Positions 35,091 through 46,400 of a DNA stretch of 64,000 nt are shown here, piece after piece. The stretch's first letter is position 1; each line of letters opens with the position of its first letter. A model generated the notes under the pieces. The model saw only the letters and a program-made list of their open reading frames with translations, did no database searches and was not told the origin of the DNA. The translations under genes and the position numbers were made by a program. Origin of the DNA: Hymenopus coronatus (taxonomy: Eukaryota; Arthropoda; Insecta; Mantodea; Hymenopodidae); contig CM060900.1 of the NCBI GenBank assembly GCA_030762935.1, forward strand, positions 367,675,132-367,739,131, written 5' to 3'.

Positions 35091-36190
35091 AAGCGAGAGC
35101 ATTTCTGTTCTATGATTTTCTATGACTTTAAAGTCGGTTAGGGAGAGAAAATGCCTCAAAAAACTACATCATGCACTTCAGGATCTTTGCCTTTTGTAAT
35201 CCACCATTTATCGATGGTATGCAGAGTTTAGAAGAGGAAGGAATTCCCTCAAAGATGAAGAATGAGCAGGACAGCAGGTTACAGAAACAATGGATGAAAA
35301 TGTGGTGAAAGCAAAGCACATGTGGGAGGATCATCGCTACACATATGGTCATATTCAAGAAACCATAAATAATGGATTGTCAGCAATGAAAACAATACTG
35401 AAAGAAAAAATTGACACCAGGAAGCTGCAGGCGCTGTGTCCCACACCACCTCACAAATGAGAAAAACAAGCATGTTCAATGGTTAAAATTTAGTTGAGTC
35501 GATTTTGTAACACTACATCACTTACTTTTTTATTTCGGAAAACATGTTTCAGAAGCCATGTGCTTCCATTGTCAATTCCTTTGGTCGACTACCGGCATTG
35601 CTTGCTGTGGTGGTTGTCTCTGGATGTTCAATGGTACCAGGAAATAAATGAAAAATCATTGGAGGAAGATCCAAAAACATGTTTAACATTGTAACAGATG
35701 ATGAAAGCTGATTTTACTAGTATGATCTAGAATCTAAATGACAATCACTAGTCTTGGTCTTCCCAGGAGAAGATTCCCCAACCCAAGTGAAGCCAGCAAG
35801 AAGTGTAGGCAAGATGATGTTCTGTTCCTTCTTCTCAACAAGTGACCACATTCTCACAACTCCACTTGCAGGACAAAAGACTGTTACAGTCAGATGGTAT
35901 ACCACAAAATGCTTTCCACAGAATTCAATGAATTGAGAAAAATGAATCTTAAGAAAGGTCTGCTTGAATTTTGTTGCACCATGACAATGCTTTTCCAATA
36001 CTGCACAAAAAACAGCCCAATTTCTGCAGGAGTCAAGATCCAAAATGAAAGAAAAAAACCAAGGTCAATGACTTGAGTCACCTGAAGTTGCTGTAGCTGT
36101 TTACAAAGAATGTATTTGCACTCTCTTCAAAGAAGAATGAAGTTCAGCATAGAATGTAAAGGAGAATATTTTCAAAAGATGCAGTGACGA
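35091..36190 (+). pseudogene. mariner transposase, decayed and interrupted
   Basis: N-terminus reads MDPKREHFCSMIFYDFKVG at 35091. Text such as TMDENVVKAKHM (about 35291-35325) and ALCPTPPHK (about 35431-35457) follows. After the Penelope insert come HVQWYQEINEK, a decayed 'TDDES' (first catalytic Asp region, about 35692-35706), VKPARSVGKMMFCSFFSTSD (about 35787-35846) and KTVTVRWYTTKCFP (about 35877-35918). The second Asp region is LEFCCTMTML-like in the wrong frame, and KGEYFQKMQ ends the trace near 36185. Stops and shifts are numerous. Confidence 0.8.
35484..35623 (-). mobile_element. 5'-truncated Penelope-like element 3' end inserted in the mariner
   Basis: Bounded by a perfect 12-bp duplication of mariner coding sequence, ATGTTCAATGGT, at 35472-35483 and 35624-35635. 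On the minus strand it ends GAATTGACAATGGAAGCAC, CTTCTGAAACATGTTTTCC, AAGTAAGTGATGTAGTG, TTACAAAATCGACTCAAC. It is the unpaired equivalent of the arms of foldback 2. Confidence 0.85.
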
Positions 36191-36303
36191 GTTCTAAATA
36201 CATTTTACTGTGTCCATTCTCAAAACTTTGGAGTGACCCTCATATCAGAAGACTGGAAATGACTAATTTTTCTTAATTAAATATGTAATTAAACAAGATG
36301 CAC

Positions 36304-36945
36304 TTACGAGAGCCATACAGCAGCACTACATTTAACCACCCTGAGCCTGGCTTTAGTTGAGTTCAAAAGAGCCTGTCTTATTTTACTGCTCAGCCCAGTT
36401 ATAAAATCATGGGTCTGTCTGGCAGTATTTTGCATTTTCCAAATCTCAAGATGAGCCCAAGCTGTAAGCTGAGTTATCTTATATTTGATGCTTCCAGGGG
36501 ACACACTGCTAAAAGGCTCAGATCCTACAACTGTAAGACCTGCTCCCCTCTTAGACTACCTGTCCACCATCTCATTACCTCTGATGGCCAGATGACCTGA
36601 AACCCAGACATAGTAACCTGTCCATGTGTACAAAGTCTGTCCAACATGCTTTGGCACTCACACCAATCTGGATGTTGTTTTATTCCCGAAAGGGCTTTCA
36701 AAGCTGCTTGACTATCTGAGCAGATATGAATATCTGCTAGTTTGCCTGGCATGTTTAAAATGTGCATGTCACAGAATAAGATGGCATATATCTTAGCCTG
36801 GAATACAGAATATTTATTATTAATATTACATTTATTGCCTTCAAATTTATTAATTTTAAAAATAGATTCTGTATTAAGCAAACTTTCCAAGGGGAATGGC
36901 AAGACTGGTTTGGGCCCTGGTGTTCTTTCATCCTATAAATCATTC
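36304..36945 (-). pseudogene. Jockey-like LINE, RNase H and C-terminal part
   Basis: On the minus strand the piece 36902-36525 carries RNase H: YSVFQAKIYAILFCDMHILN (residues 31-50) and ADIHICSDSQAALKALSG (residues 56-73), with the expected Asp in SDSQAA. Further downstream are a WP/GH-type region and ARQTHDFITGLSSKIRQALL and STKARLRVV at 36410-36330. This is the RNase H-bearing end of an arthropod non-LTR retrotransposon. It is separated from its RT by a Penelope fragment. Confidence 0.8.
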
Positions 36946-36954
36946 ATTTTGTAA

Positions 36955-37464
36955 TACCCAACTTTTTAGTATTCAGTACCTTTCAAAGGTCAGAGATTTA
37001 TAAAATGGACTGCCAAGACTGCAACAAGATTTATATTGGAAAATCAAACAAAATTTGGAAACTAGGACAAAATTTGGAAACTAGGATGAAAGAACACTTG
37101 AGAAGCATTAGGAACAAGGACATAGTCTGCAATAGCACATCATTTTTGGTCTGAAAATCATAACATAAAAGAAGAAATAGAGTTGATTATATATTAAAGA
37201 AACCTTTGAAACTGCAAATTCGGGAAAACATCTTCATCACTAAAGAAGAAGATTCCCATATGAATTTTGAGGTCCCCGCCATTGATGACGTCATCCTATT
37301 GACAAGAGTAGAGGGCAGCACAACACTAGGCTGCACACAACCACCTGCTGTATGTAGCATCAGTCAACCTCAGAACTTAAAACAGGGTTTAGGTACCCTG
37401 AAACCGGTCTTACCAAATGATGGCAAAATGGAGCAAAAAGTGTAAGTAAGGTGACTCAATTCAT
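36955..37464 (+). mobile_element. Penelope-like element 3' part with GIY-YIG endonuclease remnant
   Basis: Text around 37005-37180 matches the end of a Penelope GIY-YIG endonuclease: a degraded MDCQDCNK/YIGK-like stretch, RMKEHLRSIRNKDIVC, then AHHFWSENHNIKEE. The C-terminus continues as IRENIFITKEEDSHMNFEVP at 37212-37271 and PLMTSSY-like text. The 3' tail has CAGGGTTTAGGTACCCTGAA and ends near GTAAGTAAGGTGACTCAATT. A 19-bp direct duplication (ACAAAATTTGGAAACTAGG, about 37048-37086) has damaged the endonuclease. In the family the protein couples reverse transcriptase with this endonuclease to make target-primed copies. Confidence 0.75.
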
Positions 37465-37680
37465 TTAAATAGCTCCTAGATACTTGACCAAATCAGATAG
37501 CTTCAATCTCTTCCCAAACAGGGGGAGCTCTACTAATCCTGACAGGGCCCTCCTCCTTGTGAAAACCATGGTCTCAGTCTTGCCTGGATTAACAGACAAG
37601 TCCATTCCTTTACAGCAAGCAAGGAGCCCTCTCCAAGAGGTGGAACTCTGCATTTGTAATAAGTATATATAACAAAACAT
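37465..37680 (-). pseudogene. Jockey-like LINE, reverse transcriptase palm/thumb fragment
   Basis: The minus-strand open piece has GMDLSVNPGKTETMVFTRRR and LSDLVKYLGAI, the conserved 'LNP.KTE...F......G...K.LGV' region after the RT catalytic box. It belongs with the RNase H fragment at 36304-36945; the Penelope element lies between. Confidence 0.8.
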
Positions 37681-38290
37681 AAACAGATTTTAAAGTTAAT
37701 TTAATATTGTAGAATTGCATGAGATTATGACCTATTAGTGGTTTCAGATTATGTGGCAAATGAATTAGCCATATTTCATCTGTATATGAAGGGGCTCTCT
37801 CTTACTCTGTAATGGAATATACAACCAGCTATACATATGTACAGAAATCGTTTGATTTCTTAACTTCACATTACAGAAACTATACTATGCAGTATCAATA
37901 TCATAACTCGTAAACAACATCAGCTTAAAGTTTTGCTAGATTTGGTTTTCATTGGTTGTCTGCCTGATGTTTTACAGCTCTGGATGCAAAGGATGCATAA
38001 TTACCTATGTTTCATTGGGTTCAAGAAGATGACTGGAAAGAAAAATGCCAACTATACAGGCTTAAGAAAAACAACTGCACTTTTAATACACATATTTCAG
38101 ATTTAAGAAATAAAAGAAGCATTCTTTTTAGGTTAAACATATCTTAGGAATTCATATGAAAATTTAGGAAACTACTTCAAGTAACATTACCTCCTCCCCA
38201 GCAGAAATCAAACCAACACTCCTGGTAACACTATCAGAATTCAATGAAGTCAAGCTTAAGCTGGATATCCCATTAAGACTGGAAGCTACA
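37681..38290. other. AT-rich DNA, no gene recognised
   Basis: No recognised coding or repeat structure. It might include flanks of the mariner to its right. Confidence 0.4.
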
Positions 38291-38299
38291 AAGGACATT

Positions 38300-39300
38300 A
38301 GATAAGTATGGAGACAACAAATAATGAATATTCATACTCGTAGAAATGCTTTGTTTATCGCAGTTACTCAAAGTATTCTCCATGGCACTGTTTGCAGTAT
38401 TCCATCCTATGGAACAATTTCTGGAAGTATCCATGTCACTCAGTTTCTGGCACTGCAGATAACTCCTCTTCGTATGCTGCAACAGATTCTTCAGCGCTAG
38501 AAAATGGGTGACCTGGAAGTCAGTTCTTCACCATAGGGAACAGGAACAAATCAATGGTGCCAGATTGGGACCATAGGGTTCAATTCCTTGCATAGACTCC
38601 ATTTGTTACATTAATGGTGTGAGCTGATGCATTGTCATAATGCAACAAAATGCCCCTTAGTTTGGTCCTTGAATGCTTTTCTTGGATTTTTTAAAATATT
38701 GTGAGAAGACAAACTTCTATGTGCCATTCTGTAGTAACAGTTTTCTTGATTTTTGAGTACAACTGTTTCCAAATGACCGTTTGTGGAGAAGAAAGAAGCA
38801 ACCATTTATTTTTGCACTCCTTGCTCTCTTTATCTTGGCAAGTGGTTGGTCATCTGGGAACAACCAAATGGAGGACTGACTTTTTTTTTCTAGGTCAAAT
38901 GAAATATCCATGATTTGTCACCCATAGCAATATCTGAAACATGGCAAGATTTTCCATAGTTAAATCTTTGCAGCATTTCTTGGCAATAATCCACCCCATG
39001 GAGCTTCTGTGCTTCACATCTTTAAGAAAGTTTTTACATGAAGGTGTTCATGAAGACTGGTTGAATACTCAGCGAACTAATTGTTAATGCCAGCTCAATG
39101 TTCTTGTAGGATAGTCTTGGATCATTGTATCCAAACCAGCAGAACACTCTGGCAGTTTACAAAAGCTCAAATGTTCAATCGACTGTGTTTCATTTAAGAC
39201 ACATTTGAAGTCATACAAGATCATTGCACAAAAATACTCTCTCTCAATCTGCATTGCACTTGCAAGAATTTTCACACTTTCTAGACTTCAAACATAAAAT
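38300..39300 (-). pseudogene. mariner transposase remnant (fourth mariner)
   Basis: Read on the minus strand: MQIEREYFCAMILYDFKC from about 39254 (N-terminal DNA-binding region) and NETQSIEHLSF. The piece 38911-38717 has SSIWLFPDDQPLAKIKRARS. Near 38640-38600 is LLHYDNASAHT, the second catalytic Asp region. An LFLFP stretch near 38545 marks the third catalytic region, without a clear Asp. SAEESVAAYEEELSAVPETE is at 38495-38436 and RMEYCKQCHGEYFE ends the trace near 38360. Several stops. Terminal repeats were not located. Confidence 0.8.
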
Positions 39301-39352
39301 AAGGGAAAATGAATGATGCAACAATTCACTGCCTGTTACCATTGCATTACCA

Positions 39353-39640
39353 ATGAGTCAGCAATTTCGACATATCAACACTGCTTTTCTCAAGGGTGGC
39401 CAATATAATGTGTCTGAATACTTATCCAGTGACCCTTGTATAACATGTAGGTACATTCAACCCACAGATAAGAAAAAAGAAAGAAATGAAACAAAAATAT
39501 GTGTCGTATGCTACAGCAGGGAGGCGAAAAGGGAAAGTGCTTGGCAATGCAATAAGTGTTCTGTTGTCCTTCAGTTGAAAAACTCTTTTAGATTCACCAC
39601 AGCCAAAATTCATGTTAGGTCATCCAATTTTATGAGTCAA
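39353..39640 (+). pseudogene. piggyBac-type transposase C-terminal fragment
   Basis: The open frame includes KKKERNETKICVVCYSREAK followed by SAWQCNKCSVVLQLKNSF. This C-x2-C ... C-x2-C arrangement resembles the cysteine-rich DNA-binding domain at the end of piggyBac transposases. The final Cys/His positions are changed (NSFRF where a Cys is expected). The catalytic DDD domain is absent. After about 39640 the frame is no longer recognisable. Confidence 0.6.
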
Positions 39641-39984
39641 AGTCTCCAGCATCATGCAAGTAATATTCAGGAAAGAAATTATATTGGTTGGTTTTATTTG
39701 AATTTTAAACTTTATAGTACACTCACACTGCTGTAAAAGGATTTAAATCAGGTTTCTGTGGTAGCCAAGAATGTATTTAAACAAGATGCAATGTTTAAGA
39801 ACTTGTAAACATAATTTTGCTAATAAACTACATTTTTATGTTTTTACATCTCGGTTCTGGTCTTTGTTAATATATGCAATTTCTTTGCTGTTAATCAGTA
39901 GTGATCTAGTAATCTGATTATTGTGTGCATTACTGCACAGTACTGTTTGTTTTGACAATAATCACTCTATGATACTTACTCAAG

Positions 39985-40184
39985 TATTTAATAAAACATT
40001 GTTTTTTTTCAGAGATGAAAGTTAATAAAACATTGTTTTTTTTCAGAGATGAAAATTAATAAACCATTGTTTTTTTTTTCAGAGATGAAAGTTAATAAAA
40101 CATTGTTTTTTTTTTTTTTTTTTTGTTTTTTTTTTTTTTTTTTTTTTTGTTTTTGTTTTTTTTTTTTTCAGAGATGAAAGTTAT
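39985..40184 (+). repeat. Tandem repeat with expanding poly-T and TTTCAG motif
   Basis: Four to five units of GTTAATAAAACATTG, then a T-run, then CAGAGATGAAA. The T-runs grow from about 8 to more than 50 bases (interrupted by G) in the last unit. Confidence 0.9.
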
Positions 40185-40774
40185 ACATAAATTAATGAAT
40201 GACACTGGCCAGTGACGTACTAAGTCCATGAGTTGATGTTTTGATTTACTATATAAGTATCACTTTTATATGTTAGTGTATACTATATATTTACATAACC
40301 AAAATTACAGGCCGCTGGTGATGGTGATTTAAAGCTGTAATTAATGTGCCCTAATTTATATGCAGAAATAAGAAACTTAATCAAGAAGTACCATAGAGAA
40401 ACCAAATTCTCCACAGCAGGAATTATCAACACTTGGCCCACCAGCACAATTTCACTGCTTTTCAGCTCAAAAATATACTGTTTTATAATTGAAATCTTAA
40501 GTGGATTTGTGATTCTTTTGTTTCACTAAGTTTTCACTCAGGAAGTGCTTCAAAGATGTACTGCACAGAAATATCTCTATAACATAATATGATATACAGG
40601 CAAGGTGAAATTTGCCAGCAGATTTTATGGAAGACCCAAAGCATTTGATACAATATAACATATGATGACAATGACCATCGTTATCATTACTAAAATTGAA
40701 GTTTAATGATATGGCTCTATTTTTTGAAATCATATTTGAGTACTAGAAAACAGTGTGTTTTCTATGGAAGTTAG

Positions 40775-41645
40775 TTCTTGCAGTCCCTTAAAACATATTT
40801 ACAGCTGTACACCAGGGATCCTTATTAGGATCCATGTTGTTAATTACTTATATTAACAACCTACCATATGTGATTAATAATGTTAATATTTATATATTAA
40901 CTTGCTTAACATAACAAGGTAATATTTTCTAGTATAACTATGAATATAGTTAGTACTGATATCAGTCAATTAGTTTGGTGTAAATGTTTTGTGTTTAAAT
41001 GAAAACAAAAAGACTGCTTAGAGATCACCTCTGACTTAAGCGTGAAAATCCAGTAATATTTTGGGTATTTTATTACAATAAATTTCAAATAAAAAGCTCA
41101 TATTATTAATTATATGAGGAAAAAGGTATCCAAATGACTTTTCAAGATCAGGAAACTGAAGCAAAATTTTAACTTAATATATTAAAGTCTGTGAATTAGA
41201 CTTATATTCACACTCATTTTACCTTTGAGGTAAAATGAGTGTCACACCTGATATAATAAAGTCAGCAGTTAGGCTATGTCATGTTGAAAGTGAAACTCAC
41301 TGTAAACCTCCATTTAAAATGTTAACCACATTGCAATGGCATGTTTATTTGTTGAAATGTATGACATATGTTCAGAAGCAGCCACCAGGCAAATAGTTCT
41401 GTACACTTATATGATACTAGTACACACAGGGACTCGAGATCAAATTTTTGTAGAAATTCCATAAATAAGGCAAGTTCTAGTGAATTGGAAATTAATTTAT
41501 GCAACACTTTACCAAATGATATGGCCAACTTAAGCATGTAAAATTTAAAAACTATGTTCAAAAGCTATTATTGGAGCTTTATGTGCATAGTATCAACGAG
41601 TATTTTGAGGCAGTGATGCAAGTTAAGTGTGTACCCTGACCAAGT
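40775..41645 (+). pseudogene. 5'-truncated LINE reverse transcriptase, decayed
   Basis: An RT motif resembling GVPQGSILGPLLF appears as GSLLGSMLLITYINNLPYVI at about 40812-40872, followed by INNVNIYILTC. Later pieces include LEITSDL-like text (about 41012-41040). In the C-terminal part are FICLLKCMTYVQKQPPGK (about 41343-41396) and LEINLCNTLPNDMANLS (about 41485-41535), typical of the end of an insect LINE ORF2. Frameshifts are frequent. There is no RNase H. Confidence 0.7.
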
Positions 41646-41673
41646 CATACATTGTAATATGTAATGATAACTA

Positions 41674-41718
41674 AATAGTAGTAGTAGTAATAGTAGTAGT
41701 AATAGTAGTAGTAGTAGC

Positions 41719-41753
<35 letters not shown>

Positions 41754-41772
41754 CAACAATAATAATAATAAT
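41674..41772 (+). repeat. (TAG)n/(AAT)n microsatellite following the LINE
   Basis: TAG triplets grade into AAT triplets. Its position about 30 bp after the LINE trace suggests it may be an expanded LINE tail. Confidence 0.9.
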
Positions 41773-43337
41773 CATTCAAAATTCTAAACTTTTTAAAACC
41801 ACATGGAGAAAGCTGAAGTGGAAAACCTAAAGTGGATTGATGTTGAAGTCCTCTGTAAGTGTTAGCACCAAATATGCTGTGGGTTGGTCTCTCTGATGAG
41901 TAAATAGGTGTCGAAACCATTCAGGCACTAAAAAGTTTAAGTGATGTAAAAGTTTCTATTCGACTCGAACCTTCTCTTAAATGCAATCAAAAAATTAGTA
42001 TAGATATGTTGGAATCAATCCTCTTTGTAACTCTGAACAAAATTGTCACACATTTCCTTTGCATTATGTTATGGATCATTAGGTTGTTGAATGGAACAAA
42101 TTAATGATGACACTGAAGCATTCTGTCTCTTCACCACAAGAGTGAGAAAAACATGAACTCTTGTCCAAGCAAGAAACTCACTTCACAATGGTATCTGGTT
42201 ACAAGTTTAAATCCTTTTGTTCTATCATCAACTTATCATTAGTAGTAGATACTGCTTATTCTAAAAATCCACATAAGATAGGGATATTAAATTAATCAGG
42301 GATTTGGGAACCCTACATTTTTCAAATAATTATGAACTTCTTAACTCGGAGAACTAAATCCATGTGCTGTTCATTTCAGAATATAAAGATCATTTAACAT
42401 GTAATAATGTTTCAGTTCTGTCTCCTTTGGAGGAATATAAAACTTGTATCATGAAATCATTAGTTCAACACAAACATTTCATATCCAAGATCCTCTTATA
42501 AGGAAATATAATTAAGAGTCACAATTTCATTCTTTGATAGAAAGTGCTTTAATATTGCTCAAAATATTTAGGTTTTCCTATTATTTGGCAGTTTTTTAAG
42601 TTAATTTAAGCATTACAGAAATCACTAGTCTAGCATTTAATGAACAATAATATATAGTGACATTAAAATTAAATGAAATATTTGATTTTTCTCTGTGAAC
42701 ATTTAAATCTTTAAAACTTGAGAATTCCTGCTTTTGGGAGCAAAGTTAAACAAAAGTTGATATATCATTCAAAATGTCAAATCTAACTTTATTTCAAAAT
42801 GGTATATAGCTTTCATAAGCATCTGTGAAGGCAATAGTTCTCTTTGTTTTGAAATTTGCATTAATTAAATCCTGCAGGCATCCAAAGCTTTCTTATACAC
42901 ACATGTTATTAGAGTTTCCATGTTTTCATTGGTTTATGGAAGTTACATATGCCTCTGTAACGTTGCATACTCTTAGAGTCATCCCCACAATTTGGGAATT
43001 GCATAATTAGTTTGCTCAATTAGTTTATAACAATTTTAGAAGAACAATTTCATCTGTCTGCTTGTGTTCATTAATTCTTACATCCTTGTTGAAGAAAGCT
43101 CTTATGATTAAAAATAATCTTGTTTCACTTACAAAAGCATTTTTAACTGAGGGATTTTATTAACATACCTAAATGCTGTGCAATATCACTTACTAAATTG
43201 AAGCTGTGTTTTGCATAAAGGGTGCAATACTAACCATAGTTGTGATGCAATTTGTAGATTTGCTGACAAGCATTGTTACAATACAATTCTTGATGTACCA
43301 TTGCAAAACATGACTATCCTGCATCCAATTCTAACAT

Positions 43338-43435
43338 GAATAACTGGGATATTTTGGGTGGCATTTAAACTAATTCTATTAGTTAGGAACAACTGGGATA
43401 TTCTATGTAGCATTTAAACCATTTTTATTATTTAG
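43338..43435 (+). repeat. Two tandem 49-bp units
   Basis: Units share GAA(T/C)AACTGGGATATT, GCATTTAAAC and end in TTAGG. Confidence 0.8.
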
Positions 43436-46400
43436 GTGCCTATATATAATTCTATTAAATTATTAATCCAATAGCAGTGAACTTGAAACCTCTATTTACT
43501 TAATTTGTATATATGGTTTAACAAATAAAATTCAGTTGGAACAAATGCAAGATATTTCAAATATGGTGCTCTAATTAAAAGGAGCTACAATTCACTTGAT
43601 CACAGAACAGCTACTGGATAATACAACATAAAATGAACCCAAAAGCTATATTAGATTTGTCCCAAAGACCTGTAAAAATGTTTCGACAGTCAGATACTTC
43701 AGAAAATCAAGTAGATAAATATATAAAACTTTTTAAATGTAAACCTAAGATAGTTGTACTGTTCTTCAATTGAATCTTTGCTGAATTTTAAAAGTAGCAA
43801 GCAAGCTTTAATTGATTCACTCATCTTGTACTGTGTTTGTGAGTAAATATAATTATTTTCTTAGTTAATATTTAAGCCCATTATCATTATCACAGTCTAT
43901 ATTCTAAAACAGCTAGGATGTCAATTTTTGTTTTTTATTTTTCTTCTTCTTCTTCTTATGATAAATCTTAACAAAATGTAACAGATTTTTCTTTAAATAA
44001 TTTTCCCAAATTATGTAGTGTAGTGCAGAGCATAAATTATGAAATGATGACAGATGCTCCTATCTGAAATAACTTTATTTATATTTTGATAACTATGTTA
44101 TTATCCTGCACATAATGCAAAGCTACTTGAATGCAAAATCAACATTAAATGGATTTTCTTACATCTAACATTTTTTGCACTTACGTCTGCTTTCCAATAA
44201 TGCTAAGCTTCATTATATATCATGCACCTCATACAACTATGCTGAGAACAAAACCAAAAATCTTCCTAATTTTTTGTAGATGTATTTCTTTAATTTTTCC
44301 CTCCTTATTTTAAGGCTGGTTCAAAATAACTAGGAGCAGAATCCAAAACAAGGTTGAAATTAATGTATTACAAATGAGCATTCAATTTAAAGGAAATGTT
44401 TTTGGGCACTTGGAATGGAAACTAAAATGAGAATGAAAAAGTTGAAATACAGGTTTTATAATGTGAGCATTCACAATTAACAAAAAAAAATTCTGGTATG
44501 CATGCAACAGGAATGAATACTTGGTAATTTGTAACTTTTTTGATTTTGTTTCCATTCCCAGAATTATATTGGATTCATGTTGTGCTTAGTTCTTTTACTA
44601 CAGAAATTATTCAAAGTAGCCATGAGAGCAATTAAAGCTCTCTCTAGTTATAACCTAGAAAAATGAAACCTGTAAAAATCTCTTTATATGTGTGCCCTGA
44701 CTCATTCAGATTCTTTGAGCTTTGGTTCTTCCACAGAAAGTGTCGCTGGTTTGCTTAGATGGAACTCAAAATTGGCCATTATTTAAAACAGGATTTCAAA
44801 AGCTAAAACAATAGCAAAAACTGCTACATATTAACACAGAACAATACAGCACAATAAATTTAATGTATCTATTAATAAAGAAAAGATGCTTGGTGTGATA
44901 CTAGTAAATCTGAAATGAAAGAATCTGCATTTAGATAATGTTTACTTTTTACATTTTGACATTAGCTAACCTGCATTGTGTTGGCTGAATTGCAAGCAGG
45001 TAAAAAGATATTACATACAAGTTACAAGAAAACTTCATCTAAATGCTCAAAATCAAGTTTTCACTTTGCTATCATCAAACATTGGATTTGTATGCATTAA
45101 ACTATTTAAAATATGTATGCATTTATGCTGTCAAAATCTTTCAAATATGTTCTTATAATTTCAAAAATATGCACTTAGCATGCACTGAAATTGTTAATTT
45201 TAAGCCTACACTTACTATGCACATTCTTCATTAGACATCATTCCGATGGTTATTTGATGTGCAGTATATTATATACACAATAAGCATTTTCTCCAAATGC
45301 TCAAGATGCAAGTTTATGATGTTTACAATTAATGCATGTTTATATACTGAGAAGGATCCTTCCATGTTTATAGATGCTTTTGGGCAAGTTTTAACAGCAC
45401 ATACAAAATCTGGGGAAGTTTCTTTAAGAAGCATTACATTTTCTCCTCAAGATATTTACCCACAGAACACAAAACTTTAATTTCAGGATTTTGCTCACAG
45501 ACACTGCACAATATAGTACTTAGTTTTCCTGCACCTTTAAAGGAGCACTCTTAAATTTACTCTGAACTTCATATGGTTGTCACCACAGTAAGGAGTTTAT
45601 TTTTCCATTAATGTTTTTAAATATTAATTTTAAAATTACAATTGAAAAATAAGAAAATCACATGTTCAATACAAGGAAAAATCATATAGGGCAATATCAG
45701 AAATATGCAGTTATATTCATTATACAACTTTACATACAAGCACAGAAGAATTTGAAAGAGATTGCAAAACTTTAACTCCATGTAACAAGTAAAAACAAAG
45801 TAAATATGCATTTGCATACAAATCCAATTTCTAGCTATCAATATAGTTATTGATAATGCATTTCTGTTCTCATTCCTAGTGTACAGTGAACTCAAATATT
45901 GCATGCTGTTTTTCCTCTTGTTCCAGTTTCTTTTCTTGGATTATTTTGTACCAGCTTTTAATTCCTTTAGCTTTCCTAAGTTTATATATTGCACATTTCC
46001 AAAATAGTACTCCAAATCAAACAAAACACTTTCATTACATATTTCAAGCAGCAAAATAAATCATAAAAGGCTATGTTTATTCATGCTGTCAAGTTTAAGA
46101 TGTATAGGGGTATTCTGAAAAGCAACACCTGTAATGCATACTCTAAAACAAGGAAATAGAACTGCAACTTGTAAATAATTGCTATTGATATAAATATAGT
46201 ACAAACATTGCAACATTTTCAATTAATACAGGGAAGATTTGGATAACATGCTACTATTATTTTCTTTAAATATGATATGAATATGTTTCTGAATTATACA
46301 GGAACAAGATACAATGGAGGCCACCTCAAGAACAATGCATGAAACCATGAAAATAATTTATCAGAAAAAAATGAATTTAGCATTAGAACTCTTAATTGCA

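Larger units (their letters stand above)
34904..36242 (+). mobile_element. mariner element (third family), interrupted by a Penelope fragment
   Basis: The right terminal repeat, read inward, is TGAGGGTCACTCCAAAG followed by TTTTGAGAATGGACA, next to TA at 36243-36244. The left end at about 34904 reads TGAGCCACTCTTAAGCTG then AGAATGGACAAG, a diverged partner. The left TA has decayed. Length without the 140-bp Penelope insert plus its duplication is close to a standard mariner. Confidence 0.8.

Noticed and set aside
46105..46130. GGGGTATTCTGAAAAGCAAC as a mariner-type terminal repeat.
   Set aside because: No inverted partner or transposase trace was found nearby.
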